From: Cafeteria roenbergensis
Lineage: Eukaryota > Sar > Bigyra > Bicosoecida > Cafeteriaceae
Assembly (NCBI GenBank): GCA_008330645.1
Contig: VLTN01000034.1
Coordinates: 1-64,000 of the forward strand
Direction of reading: 5' to 3'
Length of the DNA: 64,000 nt
Position 1 is the first letter of the stretch. The number at the start of each line of letters is the position of its first letter. The position numbers and the translations under genes were made by a program. This document shows positions 1 to 8,089 of this stretch, one piece after another. The notes under the pieces are model-generated. The model was given only the letters and a program-made list of their open reading frames with translations. It made no database searches and was not told where the DNA came from.

Positions 1-465
1 GTTGATAACGCCTCAGACCTTGGAAACGCCAACGCCCGATGGAAGCAACTGTTTGCCGGGACTTCAACCATTGCAACTTCCGACGTAACGAAGAAGCGCG
101 ACGTTGTACCACTCCCAAAGTCCAGGGGCTTGTCATTCATTGAAGCCCTTCAACCGAAGAAGTATCGGTTCATCGAGGAAGAATCCGATTCTGGACGTTA
201 TCACTGGGGGCTCATTGCACAGGATGTTGAATCACTCCTGAGCTCTCTTGGCGATACAGATGGTCTTGGTAATGGACTTGTCTGTAAGACTGTTGCCGAT
301 GTTCCAAACCCTGACTACGAAGAGGGAGGCGAGGAGCCCGAAACCATTTCTTCAACGTCGTACGGTCTACGGTACACAGAGCTCATCCCATGTTTGATCA
401 AGGCTGTCCAGGAGCTGTCTGCAAAGAATACTGCTCTGGAGGCACGAATCGAGGCGCTCGAATAG
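1..465 (+). CDS. Peptidase S74 (intramolecular chaperone) domain protein, C-terminal part
   Basis: The reading frame is open from base 1, so the gene starts before the window; 154 residues are present. The order is typical of S74 chaperone domains: a short LGN/RWKQLFAGT segment, an SDVTKKRDV segment, then FIEALQPKKYRF, HWGLIAQDVE, a Y-rich stretch (YGLRYTELIPCLIKAVQEL) and a terminal coiled coil. In the family this domain trimerises fibre or spike proteins and then cleaves itself off; it is common in tail-spike proteins of phages and in fibres of polinton-like and giant viruses. Here it is probably the end of a virion fibre protein. This visible part is intact, unlike most neighbours. The stop codon overlaps a hairpin (464-480). 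What lies N-terminal cannot be seen. Confidence 0.85.
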   Translation, partial: VDNASDLGNANARWKQLFAGTSTIATSDVTKKRDVVPLPKSRGLSFIEALQPKKYRFIEEESDSGRYHWGLIAQDVESLLSSLGDTDGLGNGLVCKTVADVPNPDYEEGGEEPETISSTSYGLRYTELIPCLIKAVQELSAKNTALEARIEALE

Positions 466-634
466 CTTTTAAAAAAAGCTTTTGTCAAAACTGAATGCAC
501 CTGCGGTGCAAACTCTATAAAGTTCTACTGAGCTTTTGACGCAAAAGCTGAGCAAAACTGCAAACTGTGTGTTTTCTTGAACTTTGCACCGCCAGGTGCA
601 ATCCATTTTTGATACACTTTTTTCTAAAAAGTGT
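464..634. terminator. Cluster of five perfect hairpins after the S74 gene
   Basis: Five perfect stem-loops stand in 171 nt: 464-480 (AGCTTTT arms, starting inside the stop codon), 496-510 (TGCACC arms), 531-549 (AGCTTTTG arms, 3-nt loop), 585-600 (TGCACC arms again) and 614-634 (9-bp stem ACACTTTTT, 3-nt loop). Two arm types are used twice. Nothing here codes. By analogy with the palindromic mRNA-end signals of mimiviruses and their virophages, the hairpins nearest the ORF are likely transcript 3'-end signals; this is inference. Confidence 0.55.
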
Positions 635-638
635 GTAG

Positions 639-1383
639 ATGCTACGACTATCAAAGACGTTCAAGATTCAGGGACTCGGCAAAATGACCAAAAAGCAACG
701 CGCAGAGGCCATGAAACGCATCGAAGATGTTGCACAGGCTGATGCAGGCGTAATTGTTGACGGTGTAGCGGAGCGCGCAGGAAAGGACAACAAACTGTCC
801 ACGAGAGAGCGCGCCGTTGCATCACGTTCGTCAAGGACACTCTCATGGTCTCTGACAAGGTAGCCCGTGAAAATCGTGCGTCAAATCTTCCCAAAGAACC
901 GCATCACCGGTGCTGGATTTTGGAGTGATGTGGGAAAAATTGGTTCAAGGAGCAGCCCACACTGTCCTAAAGGCTATTCCTGTAATTGGCCCCGCGGCCA
1001 ACGAACTTTGGCGTTCTGTAGAGACCAAGACTCCCTATAAGTGGAAATCAGTACTAACCGATACTGCCGTTGGAGCTTTGCCTGGTGGACCTCTTGTTAA
1101 AGGGTGCTGTAAACCTTGCCCTTGATAAGACAGGTGCGAGAAGGCAATCACCCAAGGGCTTGGAGTCAATACACGAAGTAAGAAGAAGCAGGCAGTTGAC
1201 AAGAACCAGCCCAAGATTGACCAGTACATTGAGCCGAAGCCGAAACCCCGCAAGAGAGCAACATGCGCATCCGCATCCGAGCGTGGGAAGATTGTTTCCG
1301 CTGTCATGAAGGAGAACCCGAGTATGAATCTCGGTCAAGCATCAAAGTACGTCAAGGAGCACGGGCTCTGGAAACGCTTTTAA
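639..1383 (+). pseudogene. Broken viral small-protein gene(s), possible virion or membrane-active protein
   Basis: No single frame spans this stretch, but protein-like text continues from frame to frame. ORF 639-863 has a Lys/Arg-rich start (MTKKQRAEAMKRIEDVAQ). Near 880-930 a different frame reads NRITGAGFWSDV, a Gly/aromatic motif seen in small capsid-associated proteins of virophages and polinton-like viruses. ORF 910-1125 reads AVGALPGGPLV. The next frames carry a Pro/Lys-rich segment (QYIEPKPKPRKR) and a tail ending SAVMKENPSMNLGQASKYVK. At least three frame changes are needed (near 830-900, 1095 and 1140). I infer one or two genes that have decayed; the function is uncertain. Hairpins follow the last stop. 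Confidence 0.5.
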
Positions 1384-1424
1384 GAAAGCGTACCAAAAAC
1401 GCTTTTAAAAAAAGCGTACCAAAA
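1375..1424 (+). terminator. Tandem hairpins CGCTTTTAAAAAAAGCG followed by TACCAAAA
   Basis: Two stem-loops, 1375-1390 and 1400-1416, begin in the last codons before the TAA at 1381-1383. Each is followed by TACCAAAA. The second, with its tail (1400-1424), is repeated base for base at 2931-2955 after the recombinase gene. Position just after ORF ends suggests a viral transcript-end signal. Confidence 0.55.
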
Positions 1425-1493
1425 TCTACATGTTGTTTAATTAACAACGTATAGAATCAATAATCAGAGACTTTTACGGATTAGCAGTGGAGG

Positions 1494-1660
1494 GAGGGGG
1501 CTCCGCCCCCCCAAACCCCCCAAGGGGGGCTGGCGCCCCCCTAAACCCCCCTCCTCAGAGTCAGTTGAATCATCACTCGAATCAGAATCCATCGACTTCC
1601 GCGCCGGGGGGTTTAGGGGGGCGCCAGCCCCCCTCGGGGGGGTTAGGGGGGGCGGAGCCA
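1494..1660. repeat. Long GC-rich inverted repeat (arms about 60 bp) in the viral element
   Basis: The left arm (about 1494-1552) and right arm (about 1604-1660) are near-perfect reverse complements separated by roughly 50 nt. Each arm contains smaller palindromes of the type GGGGGCTCCGCCCCC and runs of C or G. The GC-rich block contrasts with its AT-rich surroundings. Related blocks occur at 2990-3036 and 3565-3623. It resembles the GC-rich palindromic interspersed units known in several algal giant-virus genomes; whether it moves is not shown. The spacer 1425-2030 has no other gene that I can support. Confidence 0.7.
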
Positions 1661-2030
1661 CCTCATAGTACATTTTTCCAAGGTCACCCCTTCCCTCCTC
1701 ATCTGTTAGCAGACTGTGAAGGTCATCATCAAGCGCGCTGGGACAACTTGCTAATTAGGTTGTTCAACTGGATAACAATTCGATTAGTGGCATGAGCAAC
1801 TGGATAGCGTCCGTAGATTTCCCCGGACACAGACGAAAAGGCTCTGACGAAGGGCAGACATCTTGGGTGCAGTACGTTTGTGGGTCGCGGACTGTTCTGA
1901 CGTAAACCATGTTATTACTCTATTAGTTCGAATTATATTAAATCACCAATCTCAAAACTGGACGAATGTACCGAATTCGTACTTTTCAATTGAGTCACTT
2001 AAACATAAAATGTGTGTGTATAGTAGAACA

Positions 2031-2854
2031 ATGGCTTATCGCGGACACTGGTTGTATGAGGATCTTCGCAAGATTGACACCATCGCTGAGACCACGGCCA
2101 GCAAGTACTGGTACGCACTGCGTAATGGCGTCGTTGGTGACATCATTGACGACGACGCCATGCGCGAGACGGTAATGAAGGACACCCAGCCGACAAGGGT
2201 GCAAAGGATGCTTCAGACGCTACTGAAAGAGAGGCCTGACCTGCGGACACCGGCATTGACGGAACTCATCAAAGAGTACATCCCAGACCCGGAGCCTGTG
2301 AAGCAACAACGAGGGGTTGTGCTTCCAACTCTGGACGAACTCGGTGCTAAGTTTGCTGAAGTATCGGCCAAACCAACAAAGCAGAACATGGCCATCTGGA
2401 CGGTTCTGCGCCTTGCCCTGGACGGCTACCCGTTCCGGAATAGCGAGTTCGCAAGCATCATCGTGGGCTCATGTCCGGACAGCGTGAACTTTCTTGACCT
2501 GGACACCGGCGTGCTCACGCTTTCGCAAGCACAAAAACGACAAGCGTGGCGCCCGCGTCTACGAACTCCCGAGTTCACGCGTGAATGGTCGCAATGTCGA
2601 TGCGCGTCTTCGGGCGCGTGCTACCAACTCTCGTTACGAACAAGAAGGGTGAACCGATGAAGCCGAACGCGTTGGGCAACTTTCTGAGCCGTCAGAACGT
2701 CAAGCTCGGCTCGCAGACCGTCCGCCCGGCCATTACCACCGCAACGCTCGCCTCAGGCGCAGGGCATGATGACAGGGAACGCCTAGCGCACCAGATGGGA
2801 CATTCCCGGGGTGTCCAGATGGACAAGTATTTCAGGGGCGCTCTGGCGCCATGA
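2031..2854 (+). pseudogene. Tyrosine recombinase/integrase, frameshifted
   Basis: The ORF from ATG 2031 has an N-terminal helical, SAM-like DNA-binding region, a loop, then the start of the catalytic domain with box I (YPFRNSEFASI, catalytic Arg). About 2525 the frame changes (KHKNDKRGARVYELP reads in another frame) and changes again near 2585-2650; the C-terminal part (to 2854) holds VRPAITTATLA and the end motif LAHQMGHSRGVQMDKYF with His, Gly-His and the nucleophile Tyr. All parts of the family are present but in three frames, so the gene is dead or very recently broken. It would have integrated the viral element; a tRNA-like attachment site lies 57 nt downstream. Confidence 0.8.
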
Positions 2855-2872
2855 GACCCAGCGTCTCAATTG

Positions 2873-2909
2873 GTTTTTTTGCGGGCTCGGCAGAGCTTGC
2901 AAAAAAAAC
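2873..2909 (+). terminator. Hairpin after the recombinase gene
   Basis: The arms GTTTTTTTGC (2873-2882) and GCAAAAAAAAC (2899-2909) pair around a 16-nt loop, 18 nt after the recombinase stop. On the minus strand the A-run reads as T8 directly behind a tRNA-like 3' end, so the same bases could act as a pol III terminator. Confidence 0.5.
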
Positions 2910-2910
2910 T

Positions 2911-2931
2911 TGCGTTGTCAGGACTCGAACC
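2911..2931 (-). other. tRNA 3'-end fragment, candidate integration (att) site
   Basis: On the minus strand this reads GGTTCGAGTCC (2931-2921), an exact match to the pol III B box GGTTCGANTCC, then TGACAACGCA, as expected for the 3' half of a T stem and the 3' acceptor strand, then AG and eight T residues, a pol III terminator. No matching 5' acceptor or D arm lies upstream, so this is only the 3' end of a tRNA gene. Tyrosine recombinases often target tRNA 3' ends and carry a copy of that end next to the integrase, as here. The isotype cannot be told; it is not the tRNA-Cys found later in the window. Confidence 0.5.
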
Positions 2932-2955
2932 GCTTTTAAAAAAAGCGTACCAAAA
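2931..2955. terminator. Second copy of the 25-nt hairpin unit
   Basis: The stem-loop CGCTTTTAAAAAAAGCG plus TACCAAAA is identical to 1400-1424. It abuts the tRNA-like fragment and sits before the next gene-bearing stretch. Confidence 0.55.
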
Positions 2956-2989
2956 AACCGGGTAGAGTTCATAGTCGTGTGGAACCCTT

Positions 2990-3036
2990 AGACGGGGGTT
3001 TAAAAGGGGCGGAGCCCCTTTAGCGGAGCCCCTTTG
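2990..3036. repeat. Short GC-rich palindromic unit
   Basis: This contains GGGGCGGAGCCCC followed by a partial tandem copy of GCGGAGCCCCTTT. It is a short member of the GC-rich palindrome family at 1494-1660 and 3565-3623, lying in the spacer before the small basic ORF. Confidence 0.55.
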
Positions 3037-3080
3037 GATGAATTGAGTCAGTTAAAACGTTCACCCCTAGTAGGAGAAAA

Positions 3081-3323
3081 ATGATGACTGCAGAGGAAAA
3101 ACTTGACGCTCAGCGTGAAAAGTCTCGAATTCGCCAGCAAAGGTTCAAGGAGCGTGTAATCGCGGAGGGCGGTATAGACGCGTACCGTGCAAAGATGGCC
3201 GAGTACCGAAGGCGCTATCGCGCCAAAAAGAAGGCCACCGCGGACATCGACCCCCCCCGGACACAATTGAAACCCAGGACACAATTGACTGCGTTCAGAC
3301 ATCTAAACGTTTGTACACCTTAG
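3081..3323 (+). CDS. Small basic protein of viral type, unknown function
   Basis: This ORF has 80 codons. Its first 55 residues are highly charged and helical, with a bZIP-like basic pattern (REKSRIRQQRFKERV, then AYRAKMAEYRRRYRAKKK). Short proteins with this repeated Arg/Lys/Tyr pattern occur in genomes of algal large DNA viruses and polinton-like viruses, but I cannot name a function; nucleic-acid binding is likely from composition. After about residue 58 the text becomes Pro/Thr-rich and may be out of the original frame. It stops 6 nt before the primase-helicase remnant begins. Confidence 0.45.
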   Translation: MMTAEEKLDAQREKSRIRQQRFKERVIAEGGIDAYRAKMAEYRRRYRAKKKATADIDPPRTQLKPRTQLTAFRHLNVCTP

Positions 3324-3329
3324 TAGTAG

Positions 3330-6300
3330 ATGACAACGATTTGCCCTTACAAGCGCAAAATTAAGAACTCGAATCGAATGCCGAAGCGGACATCGATTTC
3401 AGTATTGATTGCCCAGGACATCCAATATCCTGGACGCAAGACCATTTCCAAGTGCTACGCTGTCCATTCCCTAGACAAGGTCAAGGAACTCATCAAGACG
3501 AATCAGCAGTTGTACGAATTGGTTCAAGAAAAGACCCCAGTTGCTCTTTACTTTGACATCGAATGGGAGGGGGGCTTCGCCCCCCCTTAACCCCCCGAGG
3601 GGGGCTGACGCCCCCTTAACCCCCCGACTGTGGAGGGTGCGGGGTCTGTGGAGGGTGCGGGGTCTGTGTGTGAGGTGCTGTGGAGTGCGGGTCCTGTGGA
3701 GGGTGCGGGTCTGGAGGAGCGGGTCTGTGGAGGGTGCGGGTCTGGTGGAGGGTGCGGAGTCTGTGGAGGGTTGTGAGGGTGATGGGGGAGATCGTCTCGG
3801 TAAAATCCTGGGCGCCATCAATGAGTCATCGAAGCACTCCTCGGTGTCAAAAACGCAAAGGCGTGGACACTCACGGCCTCACGTCAAGAAAAGGAAAAAT
3901 TACAAGCACTCATACCACGTGCATTACCCAGGAATCGTTTTCAGGAACATCAACATCCTCCACAGTTTCATGTACAAGTTGCTGAACGCATGTACAGGCA
4001 ACCCGGAAAACAAAGATTCCTCTTCTCTGAAGAGAACCGGTCATCGATTGCTGTGTGTTACAACAAATGGCGCGCATTTCGCCTCCCTGGCCAATCTGGC
4101 CTCGGGAAAAACTGTCCCATGACCTCGACAACCGACGAACACTTGGAACATTCATAAACTATCTCATTAACAAGTCAGAACACACCGTTGCCTTTGACGA
4201 AGTCCCAGGTTGTAAGTTGTCGAAGCAAACACTACGCGCTGTGGGGTCATGCCCCCACACGACGGAACCAAACGCTTTTGGGAAAGTGGGATCCACGCAA
4301 TGCTCGGGGTTTCACGAAGCCCATTAAAAAATCAACCGACCGCGTAGCAACTCCGACACTCCCGAGCGCGGAATCGGTCTTCCACAGGTGTCTCCACGAA
4401 GCGTTTCCAGAAAGAGAAGAGGTGATTCCTCTTTCCGCAATTGCACCCGAAAGTACCTATTTCATGTGGATGCAATGTGCGTATATCATGAAGAACAGCG
4501 GCGTGCACCTTTTGAACTGTTTCATCTCTGGTCTGCACAATCAACAACAAATTACAAGGTCTCGAAGACTGTCAAAAATGCTGGAAAAATGTCAGCAAGG
4601 GGAAGCCCACGATTGCAAGTCTCTATTACATCGCAAACAAAACCAATCCACGGGTATGCGGTGAGATGACGAAGATCAGAGAATACGAGTCGTTTCCGGT
4701 CGTCGACTTCGAATGCCCAACGACACGATACACTGAACGGTACCTCGGTAAGATCGAATCCGATTCCCGCAAGGTATTCATTAGCGCAAATCTCGGATGT
4801 GGTAAGAGTCATCAAATTAAGGAATTCATCAAGGAAAACCCAGACCTGACTTACGCAGTTATTTCACCGCGTATTACGTACAGTGAGGCCGTGTATGGAG
4901 ACCTTGCAGATTGCGGATTCGAGACATACCGTGACAAGTACGTAGAACTCTCAACGCGCAAGCGCGTCATCTGCTCCATTGAGTCACTTCACCGTCTCGA
5001 GGACTCAAAGTACGATGTACTCATTCTTGACGAGATTGAGACCATCCTTGCTTCCATCACGTCAGAGACCAACTATCGGGAAATACGATGCTAACATGAA
5101 GGTCTGGGAGAACCTCGTCAAAAAAGCAAAGAAGTTCTTTATCGCAGACGCATACCTTACACATCGCACAACAGATTTCTTCTCGAGAATTCCCAGGTGA
5201 GAGCCATGCCATGGTACACGACTGGACGTACAGACCAAAAACCATGTTGCGCTATGAAGACCCCGAGACTTCCTGGAAAAGTTCAAGGAACTCGCCCTCG
5301 CAGGCAAGCGTATCTACATGGTCTGCCTGTCAAAGAAGCAGATGCTCAGCACATTCGCCCCATTCCTCAAGGAAAACGGAATTTCCCATCTCATCTATCA
5401 TCAACAGTCGGGTGACAAGCGTAAGCGTGAACTCCAAAACGTTGACGAGGTCTGGACTTCTGTTCAGGTCGTACTTACGACACCGACCATTACCATCGGT
5501 ATCAACCAGAGCAAGACGGTTCACTTTGACCATCGGTTCATTTACACAGGTTCGCACTCCTGTACGCCCCGTGATACCTTCCAAGCAATGTGGCGTGTTC
5601 GAGAGACGACGACGAGCGTCGACCATTGGTACTCTGACAAGCGCACGAACACTGTCGGAAACAAGGGTGAACCCCTCACGCACGCTGCGCTAACTGAGTT
5701 CCTCATTAAAAAGCGCTGGGACAACCTCCCGAAATCGCATCGTCTCCGAGCCTCACATCCGTCATCTCGCCATCTGGAATCGCCTCGAAGAGAACATTTT
5801 CAAACGTCGCGTTCCAAAAGTGGTTCCAGGCTATCATCGAGGAAAGGCTGAATTATTCGATTCAGGTTTGTCAAGAAACAGCAACGAGGATGCCATTAAC
5901 TCTATCAAGGTTGAGCATGTCGAGTACGACGACATCCCTGTTCTCACTGATGACGAAGCAATGAGAATCAAATTGGCGCAACAAATCGGTGCAGAGGAAG
6001 AAACGCCTCAGATGGATATCATCGCTCTGCGCAAGTACAGGTTCATCGAGGCGCTTTTGGGAAACGACGGTCTGCCTACCACGACCGACTTCAAACCAAG
6101 CGCTGACCTATGGAAGCATTGTAATCAAGGATACAACCTTCTACCAATCAAATTCGCCAAGTGGGCTATCGAGGGGCTCCCTGAAGCACTTTTGAACCCG
6201 AAGCGTGATATCTTCTATCGTGATACAGTTAACCAGTTCGAGGTAATGCAAGCCCTCAAGAAGTTCCTACCCGATACACGCGGTGAGATGATGACAGAAG

Positions 6301-6500
6301 ACCAACTTACTGGCCTTACCGACTATCTTACAAAAAACGCAGAGTCTCTACGCGCTCTTGCACGCATCGGTACTCGAAAGGCAGATTTGAAAACTCCCAT
6401 CAAAAACACTGAACGCTATTCTGGAGCGATTCAGTCTTCTAACCGTAGAATCAAGCCAGCAAAGGGGTCAACGGGAAGCGTGAACGAGTGTATACTGTAG
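3330..6500 (+). pseudogene. PrimPol primase fused to herpes-type origin-binding helicase, multiply frameshifted
   Basis: The pieces lie in family order but in different frames. 3330-3564: N-terminal primase segment ending PVALYFDIEW, the first catalytic acid motif of archaeo-eukaryotic PrimPol. A GC-rich insertion with a minisatellite (3565-3776) interrupts it. 3800-4050: YKHSYHVHYPGIVF, the His motif; then another frame with KWRAFRLPGQSGLGK. 4490-4660: PriCT-like WSAQS and PTIASLYYIANKT segments. 4666-5094: helicase Walker A (ANLGCGKSHQ), ICSIESLHRL and Walker B (VLILDEIE), as in the Herpes_ori_bp family. 5094 to about 5740, across frame changes near 5090, 5190 and 5310: VVLTTPTITIGIN and SCTPRDTFQAMWRVR, the second helicase half. 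5820-6500: C-terminal region. It would have primed and unwound viral DNA. Confidence 0.8.
3565..3776. repeat. GC-rich palindromes plus degenerate minisatellite inside the primase
   Basis: 3565-3623 holds GGGGGGCTTCGCCCCCC and related palindromes with C runs, matching the family at 1494-1660. It runs straight into a degenerate tandem array (about 3630-3776) built on a unit like GTGGAGGGTGCGGGTCT, roughly 17 bp, with 7 to 8 recognisable units. Primase coding text stops at one side and resumes at the other, so the block is an insertion. Confidence 0.7.
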
Positions 6501-6527
6501 TTTCAGAGTTTGAGGATACTATGGCTT

Positions 6528-7156
6528 TCATCGAAAAAAACCACGGTGCCACCAGTTGACCTGGAAAGTGCATTGTTCGGGAACCCTGCAGAGGTTCCAT
6601 GGAAGTATGAGTAAACGACTCAAAAATTTGCCATTAATCCACTCAACAATCATATCCCTCTTCAGCATAGTCGCCATTTTGCAAAGGTCAGCCATAAACG
6701 CTTCTGAAAACCCCACCTGTGTATAAAGCCACTTCAGCACTTCCAACTGATTTCGGTATGTACACGCTCTCATTGTCATCTCGCTAATTACTGGGGTTTC
6801 GTCAAACATCTCGTACATTTCCTTCGCTAACTCAAGGTGTCCATTACCGCACAACTCATAAAAGATCATTTGTCGGTCTCTCGAAGTCGTCTTTAAGTTC
6901 CTCACAATCCAACGCAAGAGACCCACACTTCTTCTTCAGTGCAGTTTGTTAGCATCGCTTCTGTCAACATCCATCGCTGAGACTTGCGAATTTTTAATGG
7001 CGCAAGTGCTTTCACTGCCTTAACATCATGCCTCTCAATTGCTCGGTAGAGGGCAAAAAGCGTTAGGTCTTGCTCATCAATCTCTCGAAAAAGCGCCTTG
7101 AATTTCTCATCAAATGTGTCCCCTGACACGCGGTCAACGTACTTTCCGTCCTTCAT
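6528..7156 (-). pseudogene. Ankyrin-repeat-like viral gene, frameshifted
   Basis: Two minus-strand ORFs (7156-6902 and 6926-6528) overlap where one frame passes into the other near 6910. The first reads ALYRAIERHDVKAVKALAPL, an ankyrin-like helical pair. The second reads FYELCGNGHLELAKEMYEMF and ACTYRNQLEVLKWLYTQVG, further ankyrin-style repeats of the kind expanded in giant viruses. The probable original protein was about 190 residues. Ankyrin proteins of such viruses usually act in host interaction; nothing here shows the target. It lies on the strand opposite the helicase remnant, tail to tail with it. Confidence 0.6.
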
Positions 7157-7192
7157 TCTCTCGTGTTTGAGCGTAAAAAGTCCAGCGCCTCT

Positions 7193-7483
7193 TCATACAC
7201 CTTTGTAATTGACTTCCCACCCGTTTTTCTTATCGCGAAACCAGCAATGTTTCGGGTACTTGTACGACCCTTTACCGTACAACTTTGTTAGGTATGATAC
7301 TGGGGTCATTTCTACAATGTCCGGGAAAACGTCTTCTCTAACAACCGCGCCCCTAACCGCATGTACAAGATGATAACAGGAATTTTTAGTATACACACAA
7401 ACCCACCAAAAACTCCCCCTTTTCCCCACCCTGGTAATTCCCCAACCCGCAGTACCCGCTAAAGTTTCGACGACTTTCCCCAA
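7193..7483 (-). CDS. Hypothetical viral protein, about 96 residues
   Basis: This ORF is not recognised with confidence. It is rich in aromatic residues, with a C-terminal half that looks well ordered (DIVEMTPVSYLTKLYGKGSY, then HCWFRDKKNGWEV). It ends 36 nt before the ankyrin-like gene starts on the same strand, so the two could have shared a promoter. An overlapping ORF in another frame (7577-7386) suggests that the N-terminus may also have suffered a frameshift. The spacer upstream (7507-8023) is repeat-rich. Confidence 0.4.
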   Translation of the reverse strand: MGKVVETLAGTAGWGITRVGKRGSFWWVCVYTKNSCYHLVHAVRGAVVREDVFPDIVEMTPVSYLTKLYGKGSYKYPKHCWFRDKKNGWEVNYKGV

Positions 7484-7506
7484 AACTGCAGTTGTGTTTT
7501 GTACGC

Positions 7507-7671
7507 TGTCTTGGTTTATACATTTTACTATAAAGAAAAAGTATTAACCGAGACACCTCCACTAACGCTATACACACAGAATACCCATAGTCTAAAACGT
7601 GGACAAGATGGTAAGAGCCCTGTCTCGGTTTTATACATTTTACTATAGAGAAAAAGGATTAACCGAGACAG
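7507..7671. repeat. Two copies of an AT-rich unit with inverted ends
   Basis: Copies lie at 7507-7555 and 7620-7671, 113 nt apart. Each starts TGTCTTGGTTT or CTGTCTCGGTT and ends AACCGAGACA(G), so the ends are inverted repeats of 10-11 bp around a TATACATTTTACTATA core. The second copy's ends are perfect. They could be promoter elements or tiny mobile units. Confidence 0.65.
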
Positions 7672-7793
7672 CACCCACTAATCCTCAAAATGCTCCCCAC
7701 AGAGTAATAATACCCGAAATTGCACTGAACCCATGGGGGGTACCCCATGGCTTTCAACCAATTATTGCAAAAAATCGCTGTACAGCATGGAAA

Positions 7794-8023
7794 TAATTAC
7801 CCGTTGACTTTTTTTGGCAACATTGGATAATTTTTAGCAGGCAATGCTTGCTGAGAATTTCCCAGGTACTTATCGACGTCGATAAGTACTATACATACAT
7901 TTTGTTTACCCGCTGACTTTTTGGCAACATTGGATAATTTTTATCCCGTAATGCTTGCTGAGAATTTCCCAGGTACTTATAGGTACTTATCGACGTCGAT
8001 AAGTACTATACACATATTTTGGC
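7794..8023. repeat. Tandem pair of about 112-nt units each with a 24-nt perfect palindrome
   Basis: The unit (7794-7905 and 7908-8023) runs from TTACCCG through GGCAACATTGGATAATTTT, a TTGCTGAGAATTTCCCAGG stretch, to a perfect 24-nt palindrome centred on ATCGACGTCGAT (7866-7889 and 7983-8006) and TATACAT. The second copy has a small duplication of the GGTACTTATA part. The pair lies next to the junction with GC-rich host DNA near 8090, so it may mark the end of the viral element or a binding site. Confidence 0.75.
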
Positions 8024-8089
8024 AAATATATTTTCACTGTTTTCAATATATTCAGCGAATAATTACTGTTATAGTTTAATATATTTCTC

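Noticed and set aside
2911-2931. Copy of the tRNA-Cys 3' end
   Set aside because: The T loop and acceptor strand differ from the tRNA-Cys genes at 57-61 kb, so the target must be another tRNA.
1-6500. Frameshifts as sequencing errors
   Set aside because: Host genes of up to 6 kb in the same window are unbroken, and breaks here cluster with inserted repeats; decay is the better reading, though single breaks could be errors.
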